Part shown: piece after piece, positions 21,364 through 34,861 of the stretch
Layout: each line of letters begins with the position of its first letter
Position numbering within the stretch: the first letter of the stretch is position 1
Assembly (NCBI RefSeq): GCF_000143415.4
Contig: NW_003314266.1
Coordinates: forward strand, 1,384,767 to 1,448,766
Direction of reading: 5' to 3'
Length of the DNA: 64,000 nt
Source: Selaginella moellendorffii
Taxonomy: Eukaryota; Streptophyta; Lycopodiopsida; Selaginellales; Selaginellaceae
The notes under the pieces: model-generated
What the model was told of the DNA's origin: nothing
The model's input: the letters and a program-made list of their open reading frames with translations, nothing else
Databases searched by the model: none
Position numbers and translations under genes: made by a program

Positions 21364-22353
21364 TTGGGCCACTGAATGAAGGAATGGTGCCAAACTCGCA
21401 AGCATGAAGCCAAGGAGTGATGGAACTGGACCATAGAGCAACTCTCGAGCATACAGCCCAAAGAGCAAAGGGACAAGAGTATGGAGTGACTTGGAACAGT
21501 CCTACAACAACCAGCATCCTAATGCCAGAACCAACACGCAAAATGGAGCCAAACGGAGTCTAGTGCTATTTCGGCATACCGGTGGCCTAACGCAAGGATA
21601 TGGGTACCCCACCAACTAGCATGGTGTGGAGCTTGGGCTTAGACCCAAGCCGGATGCAAAATAAGAACAGGCACGTAAGCGGAAGCTAGACTATGCCTTA
21701 GGGCCATGCCTGACCTACCCACTATCCCTATTATACATTTGGAACCCCCCATAGCCCCCCCCCCCCCCCCCCGCTTGAGGAACACATGCTTTGGGCTTTC
21801 ATCCCAAGCCTCCTTTAGTATCAAGAGTTAGTCTCTGGGACAAGCTTGAAACTTATTAAATATGGAATGGTGCTAGATTGTGAATTTGGATATAGAACGA
21901 ACACCATTGTGTTTAGGCCAATCTCTACATTCTGTAAATATGCCAAATGAGCAAATCTAGACACTTTCTATAAATAGCATTTGGGACCGAAATGAGACTA
22001 ACACAAAGGGCATGATAGTGAGGGTGTTTGGCCGACACGGTAAGCTATCATCCAGCGATATTGAGGGACTAATCTCAATACGTGAGGGTTCTTGTCATTA
22101 GCCAGTGCAAGACATAACGAGACGGGAACTCCTTACTGGGCTAAGTATGCTTAGCTAATAACACGTAGGAATTCCGTCCTTATGCTCGTCCGGTCTAAGT
22201 ACACTCGAAATGCCCAGTTAACTCTACTAGCATAAGAAGGGTTGATAAAGGGTCCAGCAATACCAACCTCTTGCCATCATGGTAGTAAGGAAAGAGTGTT
22301 TGTAAGGACTAGCCGACAGGTAACTTTCGATACCTAAAGTCACATTTGCGACA
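21364..22353 (-). repeat. 3' LTR of the 28.7-kb element, inner fragment
   Basis: After the duplicated ttggg it continues the LTR begun at 7258 and matches 35026-36012. It contains a poly-C tract (about 21752-21772), also present in the other LTR near 35418. Confidence 0.9.
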
Positions 22354-25300
22354 CTCTCCCCCCCTTGGGAAGATCAACATCCTCGTCGATGCATACTCGA
22401 GTCTAGAATACCGCCAAGGAAACAACTCCAGAAAAAGTTCACGGTATTCACACTATGTGAGAAATGCACCAACTTAAATGAGTTATAGGGTAACCTCTAT
22501 GTCTAATGCAGATGCACTACCCACTCAGACACCTTCCAGCCATTGCCGATAAGGAAATGACTAACAGAGTTAGCCACCCTTGCTTCTCTGGGTGTTACTC
22601 AACTTACAAAAGTGTGATACGCCCCTGCCCGCAAGGACATAGGGAGAGAAGCCAGAGGCCCTAACCCTCATGAGCAAAGAAACCAAACCCGTTGGTAAGG
22701 TTTAGAAACTACTATAAATAGGCAGTTAGAGTTATTTACATGGTCATGCCCTTTTAACTGAATAAGGAATATCGACAAAGAGGCGGGTTATATGACCAGT
22801 CGGCAGTAGCTACCCCATGACTAGAGATTTCACCATGCACACAAAGTGCCAAAGCCAGTCTGCCTATACTGGCCCAAATTCAAAGATCACTAGATGGACA
22901 ATATCAAAGTCATAGACCATGATATCTGAGAGACTTAATTATCAATGAAGAAGTCTTAGATTAGAACACAAAAGTATTCTAAGTAAGTTATCATCCGATA
23001 AACCAGTATTAGTGTAGGAACCACCAAGATCATCATAATTGGTAAACATAGGATTCACTATCTAACAAATTTAAATAGCAAGTGTATCATCAAGAAAACT
23101 CAATGATAAAACTTAACTATCAAAGATGCCAAATAGTATGCTAAACAACTAACTAAAGAGAACTCAAGAACACAAAGTATCATTAACCGACAAGCATAAC
23201 GCTCGCGAATGTATCACCTGAAGGAAATAACATCCTAATCTATCAGAACTAACTCGAGTAACAATCAACAGAACAAAATGAAGGCGATAAGACCAACAAA
23301 CACCCATTCATGTCAACTATCACAGAAGCCAATCTGAATAGATCCCGATCAACAATACGAAGGAACCCAAGTTGCGTTAGCAACATCCTACTGATATCTC
23401 AAACCCAAGAGACCAATCCAGAGCAAACCACAAGAAACATGTGGTATTGCGAAAAGCCATAAGCCATCAAAGAGACCAACAAACCATCATAAAAGATCAT
23501 CAATCATCCTATCAATAGAGAGATGTATAATCATTATTGAAGAAAAAATCCACCATCCTAAAGAATAGCAAATCATTCTAAACCAACAATAATCAAACAA
23601 AACCTTTAATAAGGATAATTAACTACTCTAGATGATAGTCAATCATCACCAATGATTGTTGAAATACTAACTTCATCGCAGCTAATGAGCCAAAATGCCT
23701 TCCCCCAACAACTTCCAACAAATGGGACAATGAGCATAAAAACTCAAAAAACTAAGAGTTTGAAGAAGCTTATAGCCAAGTCTTGTTTAATAATGATCAT
23801 AAATCTAGCATGAACTAACTTCAATGCTAAAGAAGAAATCATGGTACAACCCACAATATTCTCCTCAACACATTCACAAACTAAACTTCATAATGCAAAG
23901 CTAATGAAGAGCATGTCTGTATCAATCCAAAAGTTAAGCATAATGAAGCTATGCTCAACAAGTGATTACTAAACGATCCTTCATGAATCCATCTATAGCA
24001 AGACGTAACTCACTTCATAACAAACACAAGAAGAATCATCAATGATTGATATATCCCAACTTAAATCTAATAAAGACTCAAATATTGTAATATCGATCAC
24101 TAACTCTTCGTTTTGTAGAGCTAGCATAATTCATGGTTGAATCACTTTTCAAGGAAAAGCCAAAGCTCAACCCCTACTAAATAATCTCTTCTAGAACACA
24201 ACTAACTCAAACCTGCCACTTAGCTCGCTTGAACACCGATATAGTTGCTAACTAGCAAATGCATGAATGCTAATAACACAAAGCCACAGCCAAATCATCA
24301 ACACTATCTTCATCAAGACTAAGGAAACTCAATATCAATTCTAAGAAGAGACATCTCATTTCACTCAAATCTCAACATCAACAATGTCAACAACAAGGCA
24401 TCACTTCAATGCCATCAACACCATAACAAAGCTAAAAGAAAGCATAAGTGAATCACCACTTAAAACTGTTTAATAACTAAGATAACCAAAGTTGAAGATA
24501 CTTCAGTCAGTATCCGAGACTAATCCTTCAACAAAACTCAGTTACAGATAACACATTATCAAGGAGTGATTCACCACGTCCAAGACTCAATGAAATCCAA
24601 CACCATGAACTAAACGCATCTAAATGATATTAACAAAGGTAGAGTCGATATGCCAATATGGAAAACCTATGTAAGTTTAATGACATGATCCTCCGCAACA
24701 CTAAGCCCATCACTGCTAAATCATCATCAAGTGAAGCAAGTGTTATAGTCCTTGATGAAGTCTATAAACAACCACTAGTCGCAAAGCAACTAACAATCAC
24801 TCTTCAACTTGCTTTCACAAGACCAAACTCACATTATTGAGTCATACACTTGTCCAATATGAACATAATACCCCAGGCATGAGATAAAGGTTCATGGACA
24901 AGCACAAACAAAATGACCACTCGAATCCAACTCAACCGTAATAAGCTCACTAACACGTCTAGTGAATAGCTCTGAGCATACCTTGAAGAGGCTAGCTACA
25001 CATGATTAACACTAATTCGAAACTCAAGTGAAGACTATGAGATGGACTCATATCAGTACACAACCTCCACTTAGACAAAGCTATAGTATGGGTACCAACA
25101 TCTCAACTGCAAACAACTAAGTTAGACATCACTATCCTCAGCCAAGGCGTAGGGCCACCAAGACTAAGTCAAGATCAGTGAGAGCTCACTACTCTCATAG
25201 AGTTTAACGAAATGCAAAGTGCAACTACCACCAAACAAAACGCTATAGAAGAAAGGTACAAGGGTCACCTTTCTAGAAAAGTGCAATGGCCACTTTTCTA

Positions 25301-26820
25301 CACCAACTCCAGACTCTATCCAACTCAATTGCCTTAACTTCAAAAGTTAGCATCCCTTTCGGGCTGCATCATACAAATTACCTACTAAGGCCTAAACCAA
25401 CCAAAGTCAACTCCAACCATTTCACTAGTTTGTACTGGCTTATGAAAACGGAATGNNNNNNNNNNNNNNNNNNNNNNNNNNNNNNNNNNNNNNNNNNNNN
25501 NNNNNNNNNNNNNNNNNNNNNNNNNNNNNNNNNNNNNNNNNNNNNNNNNNNNNNNTCCTAGAGAAAGAATGACTCTCAGTCTAGGAAAACAACTTTCAAG
25601 ACTCAACCAACTTCCTCCTACTTACCAACTTCACATAGGTTCACCTTAACCCAAATTCTCAAGACCCATAGTATGCTAACCATCGAACATCTTTGCCCAT
25701 ATAACCGACATCCAACACTGACATCCGCAAAATGCAAAGTGAACATCCAAGGCTTGATCTCGAAGACCACATCTTCGGATATCCACATTGCACTAACACT
25801 TTTCTTCAACCACCTTCAAGATCCAATGTGAAGCTAAAACACTAACAAGAAAAATAACATAGAAAATCAAGGTCTAAGGAGAATTCCTCATCACTCGAAT
25901 CAACAATGCCACTTCCACTAACACAAGTGTTAGCGATGTCAATGCTTCAACTACACACCTTCTCCATCCAACAATCTACTCCAAGTGCTAACAAATAAAC
26001 CGATAAGCTATAGCAAATGAATGCTACAACCCTTTTCCAAAACCTCAATGGGCAACTCAAGGAACTAAGGAACCAACTTAAACTTAGCATAATGGACCAC
26101 CATCGAGAATTCAGTCAAAGCTACTACAATGTTACTTCGTGCAAGTAGACTAGCTTCACTATCAACCATTTTGGGGTTGATCATCATTTGACCAAACAAC
26201 TTCGTAAACATATTGCTCACTATCACATGGATATGATATAAAATCATAATAACCTGATCATCAATCAAGCAACACCATGAACAATGCCAATATCATTACT
26301 TTAAAGGTTTATGTGAGTATCAAGTGCCAATTCGATTCAACAAAATGCAACATAAGTGCCACACCCCATCGATAGAGATTTACAACACTTAACACCACTA
26401 ACTTTTGTTCACAACATGAACAAGCTCATGTCACTCTCTTTTCGACGAAACTCAAAACTAATCCAATACTAAGCTACTCAAGGAGCAATAGCAAGGTTCC
26501 CCGGAAAAGAATTGAGCATTGCAACCTAAGTCTTCCATAGTAAGCCTAGACAAAATGGTTTAGCACTTCACTGCTATCCATCCCATGACTCACCATTTAC
26601 AAGACCATCATTTCCAATATGCACCAAGATAGGGACTCTTGATTGCATAACGTGAACATGAGCAATGAGTTACACCTCGTTACGAATCATCTCTCTAAGA
26701 AGAGAAAATGATTTACGTGTTTGATCCTTCGTCCCTGACAACTCTCTTTTTGATCTCATCTTTGACTAAACCTCAAGCTTGCGTTCACATTGCCTTCAGT
26801 CTAATCCAAGAAAAGTTTAT
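22354..26820 (-). other. Internal region of the 28.7-kb element, left part; no coding sequence recognised
   Basis: It starts with a polypurine tract on the minus strand (complement of CTCTCCCCCCC, 22354-22364). The plus strand is rich in A and C, with scattered CATCAAT/AACAA runs. No frame longer than about 90 codons, and none resembles gag or pol. The region contains the assembly gap. Confidence 0.6.
25456..25555. other. Assembly gap of exactly 100 N
   Basis: A run of 100 N, the customary placeholder for a gap of unknown length, inside the non-coding internal region of the 28.7-kb element. Confidence 0.98.
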
Positions 26821-28502
26821 TGTAAGCAACTAATTTTTCCATTCTACTTTAGTCACTTAACCACACCTCCGACCACTTAGAGGAGTCTCATTCACAACCT
26901 CCATAAGTCCCATTCGAAACTTGGGGCTTTCTATCTCCGAGAATGGCATCCACGCCACTCAACCTTTGCACTTGGTCCAAGTGCTCCACGTGTCTGATCC
27001 CGTGACCGACACCCCAATGTACCACCAACATACCAGCCTATTACGCTAGGCCATGCCCATTCACCTTGGTCACATCGATGGTCCACCACCACCTACATTA
27101 CAATCCTATCTCTCAAAGACTAGGCCATCCATCCATGAGTGGCTATCCCAGATCCACTCCTTAGCATTCTCAGGATGCTTGCAGACATAAGGAATATCCT
27201 TCCCCAATGTCTCCTTTCCAGTCCCCACCAAGTCCCTTCCTGTCTATGGCCATGTTCACCAACACTACCATTGGATCAAGGCCCACAGGCCCGACCACTA
27301 AGTCCAGCTGTCCTTTGGGACTTACTCACTATGTGACTGTGTCCTTTGTCATCACACTAGAGGGCTACTCCTCTTCCTTTCCACAGTTTGGAACTTTGGG
27401 GCAACATTTTGGAACATTGTAGCCCTACGCAAGCCTCGGGGGTACTCTCCCCGCCTTTCGCCTTTAGGTGCTCTAGCCATGGGCTTAGAGTGAGGTTCCG
27501 TTGAGCCACACCAGGTATCCAAGTAGGTAGTGCCACCCACACTTGGACTGGGAGCATCGGCCAGTCGATCTCCCGGAGGAACTAGAGCCGGCTCTTGAAC
27601 ACTTCACCAAGCTACCCCGCTTGTCAGTTTGTGTTCACTCTAGTCTTGGACTTCCCAGTGGGCAGCTCATCACCCAACATTGGGTACAGCCTTCCTAGGC
27701 CAAACTGGCCTTTCCTGGCCAAACTGGCTCCACTGCAGTCCTCCCCCTTACTATACTTTTGGAGCTCACCAAACCCCCCAGGGTTTGGGAGATGAACGCT
27801 TTGGGCTTTCACCCTCTCAAACTCGAACTCGGACTCGGACTCAGACTCAGACTCAGACTCGGACTCAGACTCGGACTTGGACTCGGCCTCGGCCTCGATC
27901 TCAGCCTTGGCCTTGGTCTCGGTCTTGGTCCTGGTCTTGGTCTCGGTCTCAATCCCGGTCTTGGTCTCGGTCTCGGTCTCGGTCTCAACCTCGGACTCCA
28001 TCTCGGGTCCTTCTCAGACTCCATCTCAGATTCCATCTCGGGTCCATCTCGGACTCCGTCTCGGTCCATCTCGGACTCCATCTCAGACTCCACCTCAGAT
28101 CCATCTCGGACTCCATCTCGGTCCATCTCGGACTCCATCTCAGGTCCATCTCGGACTCCATCTTGAGTCCATCTCGAACTCCATCTCGGGTCCATCTCAA
28201 ACTCCATCTCGGACTCTATCACGGGTCTATCTCGGATCCATCTCGAGTCCATCTCAGATCCATCTCGGACACTTCCACGTGTCATGTGTCGGTCCTCTTG
28301 TATCCCTTTTCTAGAGACTCACTTATCTTTCACTTCATGCTTGTTCCTTGAGCACTTCATTGGGAGTTCCACTCCCACTCTCGACCTTTTCAAGTCGGAG
28401 CTTTTAGTCCAAACGTATTACGCTCGTTTGGCTTTCACTTCGGCCCCTACCACGTGGCACCTTTTGGCTCCACTTTGGGGCCTAGGGATTTTGTGTCTCA
28501 CA
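26821..28502 (-). repeat. 3' LTR of the second LARD-like element
   Basis: 1682 bp with tandem array at about 27815-28270. The polypurine tract lies just outside (complement of about 28503-28516, AGGGGTGGTGG on the minus strand). Confidence 0.9.
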
Positions 28503-31500
28503 ACTCCACCACCCCTAAACAAAGTTCGATGTCCTCATCGAACAATAAACTATTTTATAAAGTAATATCAACTTGTATTACCCTTTCCATCCTTGGCCTC
28601 TTGCCAATATTCATCAATGGTTTGATATCGAAGGTTCACCATGCCTTTCCCATCCTTTAAGGAGCATAGTCTCCCCAACTTAAAGACTCATTCGACCACT
28701 TGTGGTGGTTCCTTCCTTTTATTGGTTTAGTTCTTATTAAACCTATTAGAGACACTTCCCTAACTCAATCCCACTACTCATTCTTGAGTAGTTTCACTTT
28801 CCATCGATATAACCCTTGCACTTTGGAACTTTTTAATTCTAACTTCTCGAAGTCAATTTCTTAGGTGTCTTCGACACCTTGCATTGCACATATTGTGCAA
28901 CTCCACTTCCCCATCCTAGGAAGTTCTCTACTTGAGGGCACCATCATCCTCTCTTCGATTTCATGCCACCTTTGGCACTAAGTTCTAGTTATCATATTTT
29001 ATGCTAGGGCTGTCCACGGCCCTATCATTTGGCTACCTTACTGCTTCTTCTTTTGGAGCTTTCACTTTCGCCAAATCGGAGCAATTGGGAATCCATCCTT
29101 GGAAACACATTGTCTTTCCCACAATCCGTTAGCACCCAACACATTAGTGTTCTTGGCCTAACTTTGTTATTTGGATTCTTTCCCATGATTCTCATGGCTC
29201 TTTACTTAGCCACTAATCTTTTGCTCCTATCCTTAATTGTTGCACCTAGCAATATAGGATTGCAACCTCCATTTTCGAGGTATCCTTTCGGTTCCATAGC
29301 AAAAACTCTCTTTTGCCAAGTCCAGAGGGTATTCACCCCTAGTACGTCTCTTTAGCATCTTTTGCTATAGGCTCTACCCATGGCCCAACTTTATGACCCT
29401 CCCATGGGTGTCTTATAGAGACTATTTTCCTCAGACTCACTATGCCATCGCATTGACATATCTCATTTCCCTTAGGTATCCTTCCCACTTGGTCACCTTG
29501 ACCAAGCCACATCATCATCAATAGTTCCAATCAACACTTTGAACTTGGAACTTTATCCCTTAACCTCACAAGGACCTTGTCCTTATTTTGTCCATAAGAT
29601 CACCTAGTGATTTAACCTTGGCACCTTAACAAGTTTGCCAATAGATACTAGGTCTTCTAGACTTTTAAGTTGTTCACCATGACCTCGGGGGCATCCCCCA
29701 CACTTGGCGGTGCACCCAAGCCAGCCCATCCGGCTAAGGGTCCATAGCAACTGAGACTGGGTGTCCCCATCTCATTCACCACGTCCTTGGTGCCACTTGC
29801 ACCAAAGTGTTCAAGTTAGATATGCCAAGCTTTCACACTAAGCAATCTAATTGTGCATCACGACTCCGGGGCATCCCCCGCTTGGTGGTGTGCCCAAGCT
29901 AGTCTCCTTACTAAGAGTCCATGACCACCGAAAAATGAGTGTCCTCATATTCCAAACCATCACCTCGCCCTAGTGAGTTGGGACTCGAACCCAAGCACTA
30001 GAGGGTCGGGACTCGAACCCAACCTCCGTATATGCATCTACAGACGGCATCACACAGGATGCCTGGCGTGACTCCCCATGCCGGTGCACCAACTTATACT
30101 TAAAGCGCACTAGAGATCACAACTTAGGAACTTAGTTCCTCCACACAGCCAAGTCTTCTCACTTGACAAGTTTGTGATCATGCATGAACTCCTCCATGCT
30201 TGGCCCTATGGGCCACCCCTTCGAAGTTGGCTCCTTCAACTAGGGTATTCGTTCCCTCGACTTGCCAATCTCACTCAGCAAGTCATTTGGCCACCGTAAC
30301 ATAGTTCATGCATAAGCGTGAAAGTCCTTAACCGTCGACTTTCATTCAAAGCCCTCTCTTTGAACACTCGGGAACTACTTCCCCAACTTTGATAGCCTCA
30401 CCTCATGGCAAGCTTCAAGACCACACTTCTACTGAGCCACTCTAATTTTGCACGCTCTATAAACCATTTACACTTGGATGTTTAGGTACTTATCTACCTA
30501 GGGGGAATGTTCAAGGAACTCTATTCCTTAGCTTGCTAAGGTCTCTCCTTTCACAAGCTATCTAATTGCCATATAGTCTAACATGAACAATCCCATGTTT
30601 TAAACTCTTTATGGCATCCCAATCATTAGTAACAACATGCTTGAGCACCCATTTGATTCTCCACTCCCAACTTGCATAACCACTCTTGGTCATGCTTGTC
30701 AATTCCTATGGTTCGGTTCTATCCTTTTACTACTTGCCTTTTGGCCTCGTACATTTCCTTTGGTCATTCTCCTCCAAACTAGGAAGATAGCTTTGCACTT
30801 TCTACCATGCCTTGGCAAGTATTCATAGGGATGAACCTACCCGACAGCCTAGGGAGTGGTTCCTTAATTTGGGTATACTCACCTTGTAATCCCACACACT
30901 AGGATTATCGTTACTACTTATGGGCCTTTATATGCCCATTACTAACCTTGCCAAAATCCTTCTTTGCCTTTGTCTAATTTGGGTAGACGGACTTCTCCCA
31001 TCTCCACAACCTTGGACATTTGGATAGCACTTCCTATTCTTCATTTGCTAGGGACTTTGTCCCTTGGGCATTATCCATTCCCCTCATGACACCAAACACC
31101 ACCTTCTGGTGTTCTAGAGTGTTTGGGTGTCCCAATGATGGCCTTTTTGGCAATGAGTATTCCCTTTATGACATTAACTTACTATCTCGCAGCATAAGCA
31201 ATTTATCCTTCATAAGGGTATATCTAACTTCTTTATCCCAATAAGAAGTCTTAGGTAGTTACCTTCTACCAGTTTAACCAATTATTTTGCACCTTTTGCT
31301 TAGTTGCCTCATAGTTGTCAAGTCCTCCAAGTTATTGCTGATGCTTTCACACCTCCATCATTATCTGGGTCACCACATTCTAACCGCATGCTTTTCAGCA
31401 TAGGCTATGTTATTCCCATTTCCATTGGGATTCCTTTGGAAGGGGTTCTCATAAACCCGAAATTTGACCTCAAGGCAGCACGCCTTAGCACATTCGGTGT

Positions 31501-32552
31501 CTCCACACTATCGGATCTACGAGCCTACCTTTATGACACTTTTTACTTGTGTCTAGGTCTTTTTGCCAAGACTAATATGGTTGTCTCTTATGCCAATTAT
31601 CCATTAGCACTGCACCATAGAGTTCACGCACAACTTTGCATCAAAGTTGTTTTCTTCCGGGAAACTCCTTCCTATGACTTTAGCATGGCACCTTCTGCCA
31701 TCAATGAGATACACCCTGTTCTCATGCTTGGATCTCAAGATCCTTCCCATCCTTCATGGGGCACCACACACCTCAGTCCAAATGCTTCCATCAATCCTTT
31801 AGGATTATTCCTTGACTCTATTAGAGTCATCAGACTTTTTGGACTTTGCTAATCCGATGACCCATGAGGTCCTACTTTTGAGGTGCCAGCTCACAGGAAT
31901 ACAACTCCTTGTATTCATGTCCTACACACAAGGACCATCTTTGCAAGTATTACTCCGACACTTGATTTGTTCTCTAGGGGCAACCTTTTACCCCTTATGA
32001 CCACTTTTTCATGTGATGAGAATACCAACTCATCCTCTAAGTACACCCCCAACTCCTTGGGTTGTTCCACCATTTATTAGAGGTAGCCTCGGCTACCATT
32101 TCAAGGACTTGTGTCCTCTTCCGTATTTGACTTCCCACTGTCATCAATTCCGGTCTCAAATTCATGACCACCAGCCTCAACTATATGAGGGTAATCTTGT
32201 GACTCCTTTATTGTTTTAGAGTCTACATCGTTCCCGTGATCCCAACTATAGTTGTTTACCACAACTACATTAGCCCGTTTGCTGCGTCAAACACTCATCT
32301 GGATCACATCCTCAACTCTTTGAGGAAACCCTTATACTATTCCCAAGATCCCAAAGTCATTCTCTTACTGGCCCTTTTCCATCCACCACATTGCGCACAA
32401 GTTCACGCATGAACTTGAGTGGAGAGCCATGTCCTCTCAACATGCTACTCCTCGAGGATAGGTCCATACCTAGGACCTTCCAATTCCAATACAAGTGGTG
32501 ATATACTTGGCCACCAATAAAGTCAGACTAAGGAACAGCTCCGATATCAAGT
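28503..32552 (-). other. Internal region of the second LARD-like element, non-coding
   Basis: Holds the B-box-like pair near 29979-30020 and long stretches shared with the sister element. No retroviral-type protein domain in any frame. Confidence 0.7.
32533..32550 (-). other. Primer-binding site of the second LARD-like element
   Basis: On the minus strand the 5' LTR is followed by ACTTGATATCGGAGCTGTTC, matching the primer site of the sister copy with one change in the TGGTATC core. Confidence 0.6.
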
Positions 32553-34259
32553 TGTAAACGACTAATTTTTCCATTCTACTTTAGTCACTTAATCACACCT
32601 CCGACCACTTAGAGAAGTCTCATTCACAACCTCCATAAGTCCCATTTGGAACTTGGGGCTTTCTAGCCCCGAGAATGGCATCCACGCCACTCAACCTTTG
32701 CACTTGGTCCAAGTGCTCCACGTGTCCGATCCCATGACCGACACCCCAAGGTACCACTGACATACCAGCCCGTTACGCTAGGCCATGCCCATTCACCTTG
32801 GTCACATCGATGGTCTAACACCACCTACATTATAATCCTGTCTCTCAAAAACTAAGCCATCCATCCATGAGTGGCTATCCTAGATCCACTCCATAGCATC
32901 CTCAGGATGCCTGCAGATATGGGGAATATCCTTCCCCAATGTCTCCTTTCCAGTCCCCACCAAGTCCCTTCCTGTCCATGGCCGTGTTCACCAACACTGC
33001 CGTTGGATCAAGGCCCACAGGCCTGACCACTAAGTCCAACTGTCCTTTGGGACTTCCTCACTGTGTGACTGTGTCCTTTGTCATCACACCAGAGGGCTAC
33101 TCCTCTTCCTTTCCACAGTCTGGGACTTTGGGACAACATTTTAGAACACCGTGGCCCTATGCGGGCCTCATGGGTACTCTCCTCACCTTCTGCCTTTCAG
33201 TGCTCTAGCCATGGGCTTAGAGCGAGGTTCTGTTGAGCCACACCAGGTATCCAAGTAGGTAGTGCCACCCACACTTGGATTGGGAGCATCGGCCAGTCGA
33301 TCTCCCGGGGGAACTAGAGCCGGCTCTTGAACACTTCACCAAGCTACCCCACTTGTTGGTCCATGTTCACTCTAGTCTTGGACTTCCCAGTGGGCAGCTC
33401 ATCACCCAACATTGGGTACAGCCTTCCTAGGCCAAACTGGCCTTTTCTGGCCAAACTGGCTCCATTGCAGTCCTCCCCTTTACTATACTTTTGGAGCTCA
33501 CCAAACCCCCTAGGGTTTGGGAGACGAACGCTTTGGGCTTTCACCCTCTCAGACTCGATTTTGGACTCGGACTCAGACTCGGACTCGGACTTGGACTCGG
33601 ACTCGGACTCGGACTCAAACTCGGCCTCGGGCTCGATCTCAGCCTCGGCCTTGGTCTCGGTCTCGGTCCCAGTCTTGGTCTCGGTCTCGGTCCCGGTCTC
33701 GGTCTCGGTCTCAGTCTCAGTCTTGGTCTCGACCTCGGACTCCATCTCGGGTCCTTCTCGAACTCCATCTCGGATTCTATCTCAGGTCCATCTCGGACTC
33801 CGTCTCGGTCCATCTCGGACTCCATCTCGGATTCCACCTCGGATCCATCTCGGACTCCATCTCGGACTCCATCTCGGACTCCGTCTCAGGTCCATCTCGG
33901 ACTCCGTCACGGTCCATCTCAAACTCCATCTTGGGTCCATCTCGGACTCCATCTCGGGTCCATCTTGGACTCCATCTCGGACTCTATCACGGGTCCATCT
34001 CGGATCCATCTCAGATCCATCTCGGACACTTCCACGTGTCATGTGTCAGTCCTCTTGTATCCCTTTTCTAGAGACTCACTTATCTTTCACTTCGTGCTTG
34101 TTCCTCGAGCACTTCGTTGGGAGTTCCACTCTTGCTCTCGACCTTTTCAAGTCAGAGCTTTTAATCCAAACGTGTTATGCTTGTTTGGCTTTCGCTTCGG
34201 CCCCTACCATGTGGCACCTTTTGGCTCCACTTTGGGGCCTAGGGATTTTGTGTCTCACA
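32553..34259 (-). repeat. 5' LTR of the second LARD-like element
   Basis: 1707 bp, reverse complement begins TGTGAGACAC and ends CGTTTACA. Its tandem array lies at about 33545-34030. Confidence 0.9.
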
Positions 34260-34861
34260 TTTATAAGTGAGCATGGCAATGATTACTTGAATCAATAGAC
34301 TAATCCCTACAGTCTTGATTAATCCACTTGTAGTCATGCCTAAGAAGGATCCACTAGTGTCGTGCTAAATAACTACGGACCAGCCTATTACCACTCATAG
34401 CAAACCCAAGGAGGTTTGCTTTCACCCATGGTACAAGGAACAACTTATGGAACCACCAATAGGCTAACATTAATCTTGCCAACTCAAAATGTAACTTTGA
34501 GTTGCTAATGTGCCTCACTCACGAGCCCAAGCACAAGCTCATGCAAAATGGTACACCTCAAATCCATCTTGCCAACTCAATCCCTTTTATGAGCCCAAGA
34601 GCAAGCTCAGATACTATGGTACAAAAGGCTCCTTGTGGTTCTTTCTTGCAATTTTCTCTAGCGTCAACAAATGGAGAACTCTGTAATTGAGGATGCTGAG
34701 GAAAAGGATGACCCAAATCCATACCTAAGGAACAATTGTGAAGTCTTAGCACCCAAATGTGTACCCACTCGGATCATCATTTTCGTCTCTGCGTATGCAA
34801 TGAGACTAGTTGCCCAATCTCATTATATAGTACTCGCTAAGACTCACCCTTTGATACCAAA
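34260..34861 (-). other. Internal region of the 28.7-kb element next to its 5' LTR, with primer-binding site
   Basis: On the minus strand this is the leader. TTGGTATCAAAGGGTGAG (complement of about 34843-34860) lies next to the LTR and fits a Met-tRNA primer site. No gag start is recognised. Confidence 0.65.

Larger units (their letters stand above)
26821..34259 (-). mobile_element. Second LARD-like LTR retrotransposon, minus strand, uninterrupted
   Basis: Flanked by the duplication tttat (26816-26820 and 34260-34264). On the minus strand the 5' LTR is 32553-34259 and the 3' LTR is 26821-28502. The internal region of about 4.05 kb matches the plus-strand element at 9091-19670 once the two nested insertions there are removed. 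It has no gag-pol, and the longest open frame in the internal part (31304-31852, plus strand, thus antisense) resembles nothing. It provides the empty sites that prove the Copia and solo-LTR insertions in the sister copy. Confidence 0.92.

Noticed and set aside
21752-21772. Poly-C tract as sequencing artefact
   Set aside because: A similar tract is present at the same place in the other LTR (near 35418), so it belongs to the element, although its exact length may be unreliable.
31304-31852. 182-codon plus-strand open frame
   Set aside because: It is antisense inside the non-coding interior of a LARD-like element, is not open in the sister copy and resembles no known domain.
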